Shown here piece by piece: positions 1-7,294 of a stretch of 64,000 nucleotides of DNA. A program made the translations under genes and the position numbers. Position 1 is the first letter of the stretch, and every line of letters starts with the position of its first letter. The notes under the pieces are model-generated. The model was not told where the DNA came from. It searched no databases and saw only the letters and a program-made list of their open reading frames with translations. This stretch comes from Dyadobacter sp. LHD-138 (GTDB lineage: Bacteria; Bacteroidota; Bacteroidia; Cytophagales; Spirosomataceae), in contig NZ_JAVFVU010000013.1 in assembly GCF_030929615.1 (NCBI RefSeq), forward strand, positions 124,001-188,000, written 5' to 3'.

Positions 1-714
1 AATACCGTTCGGACCGTTTCCGAGGTAAGCCAATATGCTTATAGCGTATCGGATAAAGGACTGTATTTTAATTTATATGGCGGAAATAATCTGCATACCA
101 CGCTTAAAAATGGCTCTCACCTGAAACTGTCTCAAACGACCGATTATCCCTGGGATGGCAAGGTAAGTATCAAACTGGAAGAGGCTCCGAAGGAAGCATT
201 TTCGGTATTTTTAAGAATACCGGGCTGGTGTAGCGATGCAAAAGTGTTGGTAAATGGCAAACCACAATCTATAAAGCTCACATCCGGAGCATATGCCGAG
301 ATTAACAGTATTTGGAAAGCAGGGGATAAAATTGAACTGCTCATGCCAATGCCGGTTCGTCTGATCGAGTCTAATCCATTGGTGGAAGAAACCCGGAATC
401 AGGTGGCCGTAAAACGCGGTCCGGTCGTTTACTGCCTTGAATCGATGGATCTGCCAAAAGGGAAAACGATTTTTGATGTTGCCATTCATGCAAAGAATAA
501 CCTCAAACCATCCCGCATGACGATTGAAAACAGTCCTATCATCGGGTTGGAAGGCCAGGCTATTTTGGTGGATAATTCAAATTGGAGCAAAAAATTGTAT
601 CGTGAAGTATCCGTGGAAGCGTCAAAGACCATTCCGGTTAGATTGGTCCCGTATTATGCCTGGGGCAACCGCGGACATAATGATATGTCGGTTTGGCTGC
701 CCCTGGTTAGATAA
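1..714 (+). CDS. GH127-type beta-L-arabinofuranosidase (C-terminal part)
   Basis: The reading frame is open from base 1 to a TAA at 712-714, so the gene starts before the window and about 237 C-terminal residues are visible. The visible part looks like the beta-rich C-terminal half of the DUF1680/GH127 family. It includes the stretch with 'FLRIPGW' near residue 69, followed by 'VLVNGKP', and later 'VAVKRGPVVYCLE', which is typical of these enzymes. Family members remove L-arabinofuranose from plant glycans, usually in the periplasm. The catalytic barrel and any signal peptide lie outside the window. It ends three bases from the convergent antitoxin gene. The family call is fairly safe, but the substrate is not shown. 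Confidence 0.85.
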   Translation, partial: NTVRTVSEVSQYAYSVSDKGLYFNLYGGNNLHTTLKNGSHLKLSQTTDYPWDGKVSIKLEEAPKEAFSVFLRIPGWCSDAKVLVNGKPQSIKLTSGAYAEINSIWKAGDKIELLMPMPVRLIESNPLVEETRNQVAVKRGPVVYCLESMDLPKGKTIFDVAIHAKNNLKPSRMTIENSPIIGLEGQAILVDNSNWSKKLYREVSVEASKTIPVRLVPYYAWGNRGHNDMSVWLPLVR

Positions 715-717
715 AAC

Positions 718-1095
718 TCAGGCGTTGTCCAGTAAAAAGCCAGGATCGATATCCAGCTTTTTATAAACCGCTTTGAGAAAAGAAACATCCGGTTCACGTT
801 TGCCGCTGAGAATTTGGGAAAGCTTCGGTTTTCCCAAACCAAGCATATCGGCCAATGCCGCCTGGGTAAGTTTGAGCTGGAAGCGTTTTAGCTCGACCAT
901 CTCAAGGATGGACTTTGGCATTGGAAGGGGATAGTGGGTGTCTTCAAATGCTTCCGCCGCCTCAGCCATATTTCTTAGTTTTTGAACTTCCACTGGTGAA
1001 AGATTACCTTCTCCCTTGTTCATCAGGGTAAGTATTTCTTTCATCGCATGATTATAGTCCGCTTCATGCTGGTAAATAATTTTATCGTTTTCCAT
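718..1095 (-). CDS. higA: HigA-like antitoxin, HTH domain
   Basis: This 125-residue protein is predicted to neutralise the toxin encoded just upstream and to repress the pair's promoter. The C-terminal half (about residues 68-120) is a helix-turn-helix of the XRE/Cro type, with the run 'LTQAALADMLG' followed by 'KLSQILSGKREP'. The N-terminal half is acidic and helical, as expected of the toxin-binding part of HigA antitoxins. It starts three bases after the toxin stop, so the two genes are one operon with the toxin first, the order typical of higBA modules. The family call is based on domain pattern and gene order. Confidence 0.85.
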   Translation of the reverse strand: MENDKIIYQHEADYNHAMKEILTLMNKGEGNLSPVEVQKLRNMAEAAEAFEDTHYPLPMPKSILEMVELKRFQLKLTQAALADMLGLGKPKLSQILSGKREPDVSFLKAVYKKLDIDPGFLLDNA

Positions 1096-1098
1096 AAC

Positions 1099-1404
1099 TT
1101 AACTTTTAAACTTAATTATTGAAGCATCAATTTTATCGTATTCCGAATGATTGCCAAGAAATACGATGTAGACCGTACGGATATCAAAATGAATCACCGC
1201 TACCAGCCTGTAATTGTTGCCTTTGATATTAAAAACAAAACGGTCATTGCCAACGGCATCTACCGAGTTGAACGTTTTTTTGACATCCTGAAATTTAGAC
1301 CATTCCACCGCTTTTGTTAATCTATACCATTGTAGCAAAGCGTCAGTCGCCCGCGGTTCGCTGGTTATAAATTCATTGATTATTGTCTTGGAAAGTATAA
1401 CCAT
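1099..1404 (-). CDS. higB: HigB-like mRNA interferase toxin
   Basis: A protein of 101 residues, taking the ATG at 1404. An upstream in-frame ATG at 1425 would add seven residues with no family support. The body matches the HigB/RelE-fold family: an N-terminal helix, 'W....DVKKTFNSVD', the 'NDRFVFNIKGNNYRLV' strand pair and the 'VYIVFLGNHSEYDKI' end. Homologues cut mRNA at the ribosome and slow growth when the antitoxin is lost. It is the first gene of a two-gene minus-strand operon. It faces the GH29 gene, and the gap between them carries two short palindromes that could be the operator. Confidence 0.85.
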   Translation of the reverse strand: MVILSKTIINEFITSEPRATDALLQWYRLTKAVEWSKFQDVKKTFNSVDAVGNDRFVFNIKGNNYRLVAVIHFDIRTVYIVFLGNHSEYDKIDASIIKFKS

Positions 1405-1435
1405 GGTGATAGTGTGTTGATGCATATAAAATTAT

Positions 1436-1477
1436 GAAATTGTTTCTAAAAATAAAATTATGTTTCAAAAAATGAAA
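1436..1477. promoter_or_regulatory. paired GAAA/TTTC palindromes, possible HigA operator
   Basis: Two small inverted repeats lie in the AT-rich gap between the divergent toxin and GH29 genes: GAAA-ttg-TTTC at 1436-1446 and TTTCA-aaaaa-TGAAA at 1463-1477. HTH antitoxins of this kind usually repress their own promoter through such paired sites. The repeats are seen directly. The operator role is inference, and low-complexity AT sequence could produce such repeats by chance. Confidence 0.3.
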
Positions 1478-1481
1478 TATT

Positions 1482-2915
1482 ATGTTGAATTTTAAAATAA
1501 GTCGTTTATTCTTTATTTTACTTTTTTTCATAGCTTACGGCAAGAGCTCAATAGCCCAGCAAACCTTCCAGCCCAACTGGCCTTCTCTTGAAAAACATAA
1601 CGAGGTGCCTGAATGGATACGCGATGCGAAATTCGGGATTTACTGTCATTGGGGTGTATATGCAGTACCGGCCTACAACAACGAACACTACATTCAGCAC
1701 ATGCACAACGACAGTCCTGACTATTCAAAGTTGGGGACCTACAAACGCCACCTTGCGCTTTACGGGCCGTTGGAGAAGTTTGATTACCACGATTTTATTC
1801 CCATGTTCAAAGGTGAAAAGTTTAATGCCGATGAATGGGCTGATCTGTTTGTAAAAGGCGGCGCGCGTTTTGCCGGGCCGGTGGCGGAGCATCACGACGG
1901 ATTTGCCATGTGGGACAGCAAGTTAACGCCTTTCAATGCGAAAGCTATGGGGCCCAAACGTGATGTGGTTGGTGAACTGGAAAAATCCATTCGCGGACGC
2001 GGGATGAAATTTTTTACATCGCTGCATCACGAGCTGAATTATACCAACGTAAAAATGAAGCCGGGCTGGGCCGGAACTGATCCGAAATATGCCAAATTGT
2101 ATGGGTCTACCATGAAGAAGGAGGAGTGGGATCAGATGTGGATGGATAAATGTAATGAGCTGATTGACAAATATCACCCCGACATTATTTACCATGATGC
2201 CTGGCTTGAACAGGTGCCAACGAAAAATATCCAGACCTATCTTGCCCATTATTTCAACGAGGCAGAGAAGAGAAAACAGGACGTCATTGTCACTTATAAA
2301 GGCGAAGACCTTCCTGCCGGGGTAGGAATGGAAGATCACGAAAATTCAAATCCTGATAAGATTATCGCAAAGCCCTGGCTGTGTGATTATTCGATCGGGA
2401 CCGGGTTGTCGTATTCGTGGGGATATACCGAGGGAATGGAAATCCGTCCGGCGAAGGAGATCATTCACACGCTGATTGAGGTTGTCAGTAAAAACGGACA
2501 GATGCTGCTTAATCTTTCGCCAAAAGCCGATGGAACATTTCCTGATGATCAAAAAGAAGTAGTTTATAAGGTAGGCCGCTGGATGTGGTCTTTTGGGGAA
2601 TCGCTTTATGAGACGCGTCCATTCATCGTTTTCGGAGAAACGACACAGTCCAATCATAGGGTTTATTATACGCAAAAAGGAAAAACGGTTTATGCTGTTT
2701 TTCTGGAATGGCCCGGTGACAATATCTCCCTGCATTTAAGAGAACTGACGAAGAAAAATCTCAACGGGAGTGTAAAATCTGTTAGCCTGCTTGGCTTGAA
2801 AAACCTCGTCAAATGTGAAAATCAGCTTACCGAAAGTGGTTTGAAGTTTACCATTCCTGCCAAAACCAGAATTCCATCCGATATCGCTTATGTATTTAAA
2901 ATTGAAACGGAATAA
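1482..2915 (+). CDS. alpha-L-fucosidase, GH29
   Basis: This 477-residue secreted enzyme is expected to release terminal L-fucose from glycans in the periplasm. An N-terminal signal peptide runs to about residue 25 ('SSIAQ'). The GH29 barrel follows: 'WGVYAVP' (substrate-pocket His56-Trp57-Gly58), 'EHHDGFAMWDS' at about 136-146, the likely nucleophile Asp239 in 'YHDAW', and the family hallmark 'NGQMLLNLSPKADGTFP' at about 343-359. A short C-terminal beta domain completes it. The start ATG follows the divergent toxin-antitoxin gap. The next reading frame begins inside its last 26 bases, suggesting co-transcription. The family call is secure. True specificity (fucose linkage, or another 6-deoxy sugar) cannot be told from sequence. 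Confidence 0.93.
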   Translation: MLNFKISRLFFILLFFIAYGKSSIAQQTFQPNWPSLEKHNEVPEWIRDAKFGIYCHWGVYAVPAYNNEHYIQHMHNDSPDYSKLGTYKRHLALYGPLEKFDYHDFIPMFKGEKFNADEWADLFVKGGARFAGPVAEHHDGFAMWDSKLTPFNAKAMGPKRDVVGELEKSIRGRGMKFFTSLHHELNYTNVKMKPGWAGTDPKYAKLYGSTMKKEEWDQMWMDKCNELIDKYHPDIIYHDAWLEQVPTKNIQTYLAHYFNEAEKRKQDVIVTYKGEDLPAGVGMEDHENSNPDKIIAKPWLCDYSIGTGLSYSWGYTEGMEIRPAKEIIHTLIEVVSKNGQMLLNLSPKADGTFPDDQKEVVYKVGRWMWSFGESLYETRPFIVFGETTQSNHRVYYTQKGKTVYAVFLEWPGDNISLHLRELTKKNLNGSVKSVSLLGLKNLVKCENQLTESGLKFTIPAKTRIPSDIAYVFKIETE

Positions 2916-3313
2916 ATGGTTGCTGCTCGCTTTTTGGGTTTTAAGTCAAACCGTCTATGGACAGAATACTCCCAAAATAGCTAGATGGAAAGAGGCGGCC
3001 TTTGAATTCATTGGTGCGAATTTCGGAACATATAAAACGGCGGATCTTGGCCATGCTTTTACCGGGCAAAAAAACTGTATTGTGTGCGTTGCACCTGAAC
3101 TGGGCGGAGGCCCATTGCTTCCCAATCCATACAAAAGTCAAAAAGTGGTGGGATATTATGCGCACACCGCTGGGAATAATTCCGGAGGGGAACAATGAAT
3201 ATACCATTGTTTATGTCGCCATTGATAAATCAAAGCGGTTCCATCCCATGGGCATGGTGAAAGTCAAGCTTAATACGGATGTGCTGGATACGCGGAGGAA
3301 GGAGTTGAAATAA
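2890..3313 (+). pseudogene. small secreted protein, apparently frameshifted
   Basis: A frame starting at ATG 2890 encodes a clear signal peptide ('WLLLAFWVLSQTVYGQ') and about 80 further residues, then stops at 3196-3198. The other part of the product seems to continue in the next frame, which runs through 'GIIPEGNNEYTIVYVAID' to a stop at 3311-3313. The switch would lie near 3150-3190. The family is not recognised. The length (about 135 residues if joined), the export signal and the position between two glycan-active secreted enzymes suggest an accessory protein. Either a one-base indel has inactivated it or the window carries a sequencing error. A genuine short ORF ending at 3198 is also possible. 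Confidence 0.5.
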
Positions 3314-3343
3314 CCTCTTATTGTTAAAAATATAACTACGGAA

Positions 3344-6079
3344 ATGGCAAAGTTCTTGTTGAGTACATTGTTGCTAATTTTGGGATTAACAACGTTAACG
3401 GTTGCGGAAAATGCTGCAACAATTACAATAGTCGTCCCCAAAATCAAAAATCCAAGAATGCTTTTCGGTGCGGAAAACCTCAGACAAGCCCTCGAAAAGG
3501 CAGGTTATCAATCCGTTATTAAAACAAATTCGGGAAAGTCTGATCTGGAAACGGTCATAACACTTGGCGTGTTTGATGATGTTGATTTGATTAAAAAGGC
3601 TGATGCACTGAAAATCGACCTGAATAAGAAAACCGGGAAGGAAGGTTTTAGTATTTTTTCGAAGGGTAAAAATATACTGATTTCGGGCGCTGATCCGTCG
3701 GGTGTTTTATATGGCTGTCTGGAAGTGGCCGGACAGGTAAAAAAACTTGGTAAGTTACCCGCGAGTTTGTCTGTAACGGATCAGCCTGAAATGGTTTTAC
3801 GTGGAGCCTGCATTGGTATTCAGAAACCGTATTATCTCCCCGGTCGGACGGTTTACGAATATCCTTACACGCCTGAAAATTTCCCCTGGTTTTATGACAA
3901 AAACCTCTGGGTCAAATATCTGGATATGCTGGTGGAGAACCGGATGAATTCACTGTATTTATGGAATGGCCACCCGTTTGCTTCGCTGGTCAAGCTGAAA
4001 GATTATCCCTATGCACTGGAAGTGGATGAAGAAACTTTTCGAAAAAATGAGGAAATGTTTAGTTTTCTCACCACTGAGGCCGACAAGCGAGGGATCTGGG
4101 TTATTCAAATGTTTTACAACATCATTGTTTCAAAGCCCTTCGCGGAAAAACACAATATCAAAACACAGGATCGTAAGCGTCCGATCACCCCGCTGATTGC
4201 CGATTATACAAGAAAATCCATTGCGGCTTTTGTGGAAAAGTATCCAAACGTAGGATTGTTGATCACCCTGGGAGAAGCCATGGAAGGAGATGATACCGAT
4301 GTGGAGTGGTTTACAAAAACAATTCTCCCGGGTGTGAAAGACGGCCTGACAGCTTTGGGTACGACCAACCAGCCGCCCGTTGTATTGCGTGGCCATGATA
4401 CGAATCCGCAATTGGTTATGAAGGCTTCGTTACCGCTTTATAAAAATTTGTATACCATGAATAAGTACAACGGGGAAGCACTGACGACCTACCAACCCCG
4501 TGGTCCCTGGGCGCAAATGCACCGTGAGATGAGTGAGCTGGGATCAACGCATATCGATAATGTCCATATTCTGGCCAATCTGGAACCATTCCGTTATGGC
4601 TCGGCGGACTTTATCCAGAAAAGTGTTCAGGCGATGCATGACCTGCATGGAGCCAATGGGTTGCATTTATATCCGGAGGCTTCCTACTGGGACTGGCCGT
4701 ATTCGGCCGATAACGTGAAACCGCGCCAGATGCAGATTGATCGGGATTGGGTTTGGTACAAAGCATGGGCAAGATATGCCTGGAACTGCCGACGGGACAG
4801 GCAGGATGAGATTAAATACTGGACTGAGCAACTGGGAAATGATTTTGACTGCGGCGATCATGGAAAAAATATTCTTGAAGCGTACGAGCAGGCCGGTGAA
4901 ATCGCGCCAAAGCTTCTTCGTCGTTTTGGAATAACCAATGGCAACCGTCAAACCCTGACGCTGGGGATGACGATGAGCCAGCTTATCAATCCATACAAAT
5001 ACCGGGTGTGGCCCGAACTGTATAATTCAGACGGTCCGGAAGGTGAAAAACTGGTTGATTTTGTAGAGAAAGAGTGGAAGGGTGAAAAACATGTTGGTGA
5101 AACACCCGTGCAAATTATTGATGAAGTGGTAAAACATGGTCAGCTTTCCGTCGAGGCAATCGAGAAAGCCGCTCCTTATATCCGAACAAACAAAGCAGAA
5201 TTTGATCGTGTCAAAAATGACATGTATTGCAATCAGGCGCTGGGTGATTTCTTTTCGGAGAAGGTAAAAGCTGCCGCTTTGGTATTGCGTTACAAATATT
5301 CAAAGGATGTTAATGACCTGGAAAAAGCGCTGCCACATCTTGAAAAAAGCGTGGCCTTTTATGAAAAACTGGCCGGGTTAACGAAGGATACTTATTTGTA
5401 CGCCAATAGTATGCAAACGGCTCAAAGGCGCGTGCCGGTAGGAGGGGACGATGGCAGGAATAAAACATGGGTCGAGCTTCTACCGTTTTATCAGCAGGAA
5501 CTTACCAGTTTCAGGAAAAACATCGCTTTGTTGAAAAGTGGAAAAGCCCTGGATGTTTCACCGGATTTGTCATTCAAACCCGCGGAGATAACCTTTTCAG
5601 ACAAGACGTTATCCTTTTATCCGCTGGAAAAAGGCCAGAAAATATTTGCCGATCGTTCCACAACGATAAGCGAACTGCCCGATGCATTGAATGCGTTGAA
5701 GGGCATTCAGTTGAAATCGGAGAACCAGCAAAATAACCAGACCATTATTCAATTTAAAAACGAAAAACCGGTAAAGGTTTTGGTGGGTTACTTTCAAAGC
5801 AAGGAGAAAGGGTTTTTGGTGCCCCCAAATCTGGAAACGGATGCAAGCGCCAATGATTTCGGACAGGCTGAAGTACGGATAGCAAACGCAATAAAACTAT
5901 CTGATTTACCGGAATTGAGTATCCATACCTATGCGTTCAAAGCGGGAGAAAACAAGCTGGTGCTCGGTAAAGGTAACGTGCTGATTCTAGGCTTTATAAG
6001 TGGTAGTCAGGAAGTTGATGGTTTAAGAAAGGGTAAATATGATCAAGAGATCGATCGGTTGTTTGAGGGACTTGACTGA
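3344..6079 (+). CDS. large secreted glycoside hydrolase-like protein (GH67-like)
   Basis: A 911-residue exported protein with a signal peptide ending near residue 21. Residues about 25-145 resemble the alpha/beta N-terminal domain shared by alpha-glucuronidases (GH67) and GH20-like enzymes ('GAENLRQALEKAGY', 'ISGADPSGVLYGCLE'). Residues about 150-500 look like a TIM barrel, with 'NRMNSLYLWNGHPF', 'ITLGEAMEGD' and 'HLYPEASYWDWPY' as likely active-site loops rich in acidic and aromatic residues. A helical region and a small beta-rich tail follow. It probably cleaves an acidic or decorated plant glycan in the periplasm along with the neighbouring GH127 and GH29 enzymes. The family is only approximately placed, and catalytic residues are not assigned. 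Confidence 0.6.
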   Translation: MAKFLLSTLLLILGLTTLTVAENAATITIVVPKIKNPRMLFGAENLRQALEKAGYQSVIKTNSGKSDLETVITLGVFDDVDLIKKADALKIDLNKKTGKEGFSIFSKGKNILISGADPSGVLYGCLEVAGQVKKLGKLPASLSVTDQPEMVLRGACIGIQKPYYLPGRTVYEYPYTPENFPWFYDKNLWVKYLDMLVENRMNSLYLWNGHPFASLVKLKDYPYALEVDEETFRKNEEMFSFLTTEADKRGIWVIQMFYNIIVSKPFAEKHNIKTQDRKRPITPLIADYTRKSIAAFVEKYPNVGLLITLGEAMEGDDTDVEWFTKTILPGVKDGLTALGTTNQPPVVLRGHDTNPQLVMKASLPLYKNLYTMNKYNGEALTTYQPRGPWAQMHREMSELGSTHIDNVHILANLEPFRYGSADFIQKSVQAMHDLHGANGLHLYPEASYWDWPYSADNVKPRQMQIDRDWVWYKAWARYAWNCRRDRQDEIKYWTEQLGNDFDCGDHGKNILEAYEQAGEIAPKLLRRFGITNGNRQTLTLGMTMSQLINPYKYRVWPELYNSDGPEGEKLVDFVEKEWKGEKHVGETPVQIIDEVVKHGQLSVEAIEKAAPYIRTNKAEFDRVKNDMYCNQALGDFFSEKVKAAALVLRYKYSKDVNDLEKALPHLEKSVAFYEKLAGLTKDTYLYANSMQTAQRRVPVGGDDGRNKTWVELLPFYQQELTSFRKNIALLKSGKALDVSPDLSFKPAEITFSDKTLSFYPLEKGQKIFADRSTTISELPDALNALKGIQLKSENQQNNQTIIQFKNEKPVKVLVGYFQSKEKGFLVPPNLETDASANDFGQAEVRIANAIKLSDLPELSIHTYAFKAGENKLVLGKGNVLILGFISGSQEVDGLRKGKYDQEIDRLFEGLD

Positions 6080-6471
6080 CGGTATGAATAATTGAATGCT
6101 GGTATGGGGAGTGGATGTGTAACATTCGGATGCTACGGGGTTAAACTACGGTTTTGAAGCCGATGTGAAAAGGTTAAGATTTGCTATGGACGTGAGCTTG
6201 AATTTCAATAAGACTAAGAGCGATTTTGAGAAAGAAGGGATGTGACAGGTTACAGTCCGGTGCTGGGAATTGAGATTAACCGGAATTTTAAGTTTCTCGA
6301 CGCTGCGGACGAAAAAGTCTTTTTGTTTTATAAGTGTAAACTCTCCGTTAATCCTTCCGATTTGATCAAAAATTATGGCGGAACTCAGAGTAATTTGAGA
6401 TTGGCGGTTGGTTTTGATGTTTCCCGTGCAAGAAAAAGAATGATTCGTAAATAGCTCCGTTGTGGAGATTC
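6080..6471. other. gene-poor stretch with a broken reading frame
   Basis: About 390 bases separate the plus-strand GH67-like gene from the convergent DUF1080 gene. Apart from the remnant noted at 6139-6454, no intact gene, RNA or clear terminator hairpin was seen. Confidence 0.6.
6139..6454 (+). pseudogene. outer-membrane beta-barrel protein fragment
   Basis: Two frames together read as a continuous C-terminal barrel-like tail. The first, from 6139, gives 'GLNYGFEADVKRLRF' and ends at a TGA at 6243-6245. The second, from a GTG at 6242, gives 'TGYSPVLGIEINRNFKFLD' and ends at 6454. Alternating polar and hydrophobic residues and the ending '...LRLAVGFDVSRARK' resemble outer-membrane beta-strands. 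There is no start region or signal peptide upstream. It looks like the decayed end of an outer-membrane protein, perhaps once part of the glycan-use locus. The assignment is by pattern only. Confidence 0.4.
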
Positions 6472-7239
6472 TTACAACTCCCGCAACCAAATATTTCTGA
6501 AACCAACCCGGCTGTTGTGTTCTTGCAATCTTAGCGGTAATTTGTCGGCATGGAATTCATATTTTGGGTATCCCTGGTATACCATGGGTCCTTTTATTTC
6601 GGCATGATTCAGGATCAATACGTTGTTGTGAAAAACGGTGAGGTAGGCCGGTGTTTTTAAGGTCTTGTCCGGGTTAAAAACGGGGGCATCAAAAACGATG
6701 TCAAAAGCCTGCCAGGTCTGGGGTTTTGACGAGGCGTTCACCAGGGGAATTTGCTGTTTGTAAATACTTCCCGCCTGTCCGTTGTAATAAATACGGGTTT
6801 CATAATTGTAGGACTCGTAAATCTGCAACTCGTACAAACCCATCAAAAACACCCCGCTATTACCCCGGTTGTTGCTTTTGTCTTCTTTGGGATTGGGTGT
6901 TTTCCACTCGATATGCAACTGAATACTCCCGAATTTTTCTTTCGTTTCAATGTCGGTCGTTTTTGGGACGATGGTGAGTTCGTTATCCGTGGCGCTCCAT
7001 TTTACGGCTTCACCATTGGGGTGTTGCCATTTGACAAGATCATTTTTGTCCCGGTATAAAACAATCGCATCTGAGGGAGGTAAACCATACGTGGCAGGTG
7101 TGACAACCGGCGGTTTGACTGACCAGTCTTCCGTGGCAGAGGCGGGTGGAAGTGGCTGTTCGGTAGTCGATTGGGCGAAGGATAATGTACCAAAAAGAAT
7201 AACTGACAATATCGTCTGAGCACCAATGGTTTTTAGCAT
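6472..7239 (-). CDS. secreted DUF1080 (3-keto-disaccharide hydrolase-like) protein
   Basis: A 255-residue exported protein with a signal peptide to about residue 22. The rest is one DUF1080 jelly-roll domain (concanavalin-like, PF06439). Visible marks are 'FGSIQLHIEWKTP', 'NRGNSGVFLMGLYELQIYES', 'WQAFDIVFDAPVF' and the C-terminal 'LRLQEHNSRVGFRNIWLREL'. Some DUF1080 proteins hydrolyse glycosides whose sugar has first been oxidised at C3, and others only bind glycans. It is the third of three minus-strand genes whose products all look secreted and glycan-related. A GMC oxidoreductase pair that could supply 3-keto sugars lies at 43056-45395. Confidence 0.9.
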   Translation of the reverse strand: MLKTIGAQTILSVILFGTLSFAQSTTEQPLPPASATEDWSVKPPVVTPATYGLPPSDAIVLYRDKNDLVKWQHPNGEAVKWSATDNELTIVPKTTDIETKEKFGSIQLHIEWKTPNPKEDKSNNRGNSGVFLMGLYELQIYESYNYETRIYYNGQAGSIYKQQIPLVNASSKPQTWQAFDIVFDAPVFNPDKTLKTPAYLTVFHNNVLILNHAEIKGPMVYQGYPKYEFHADKLPLRLQEHNSRVGFRNIWLREL

Positions 7240-7294
7240 GTTATAACAATTTAAAATCGGCTGATGTGCAAAGCAATGGAATATTGATTTCTCC

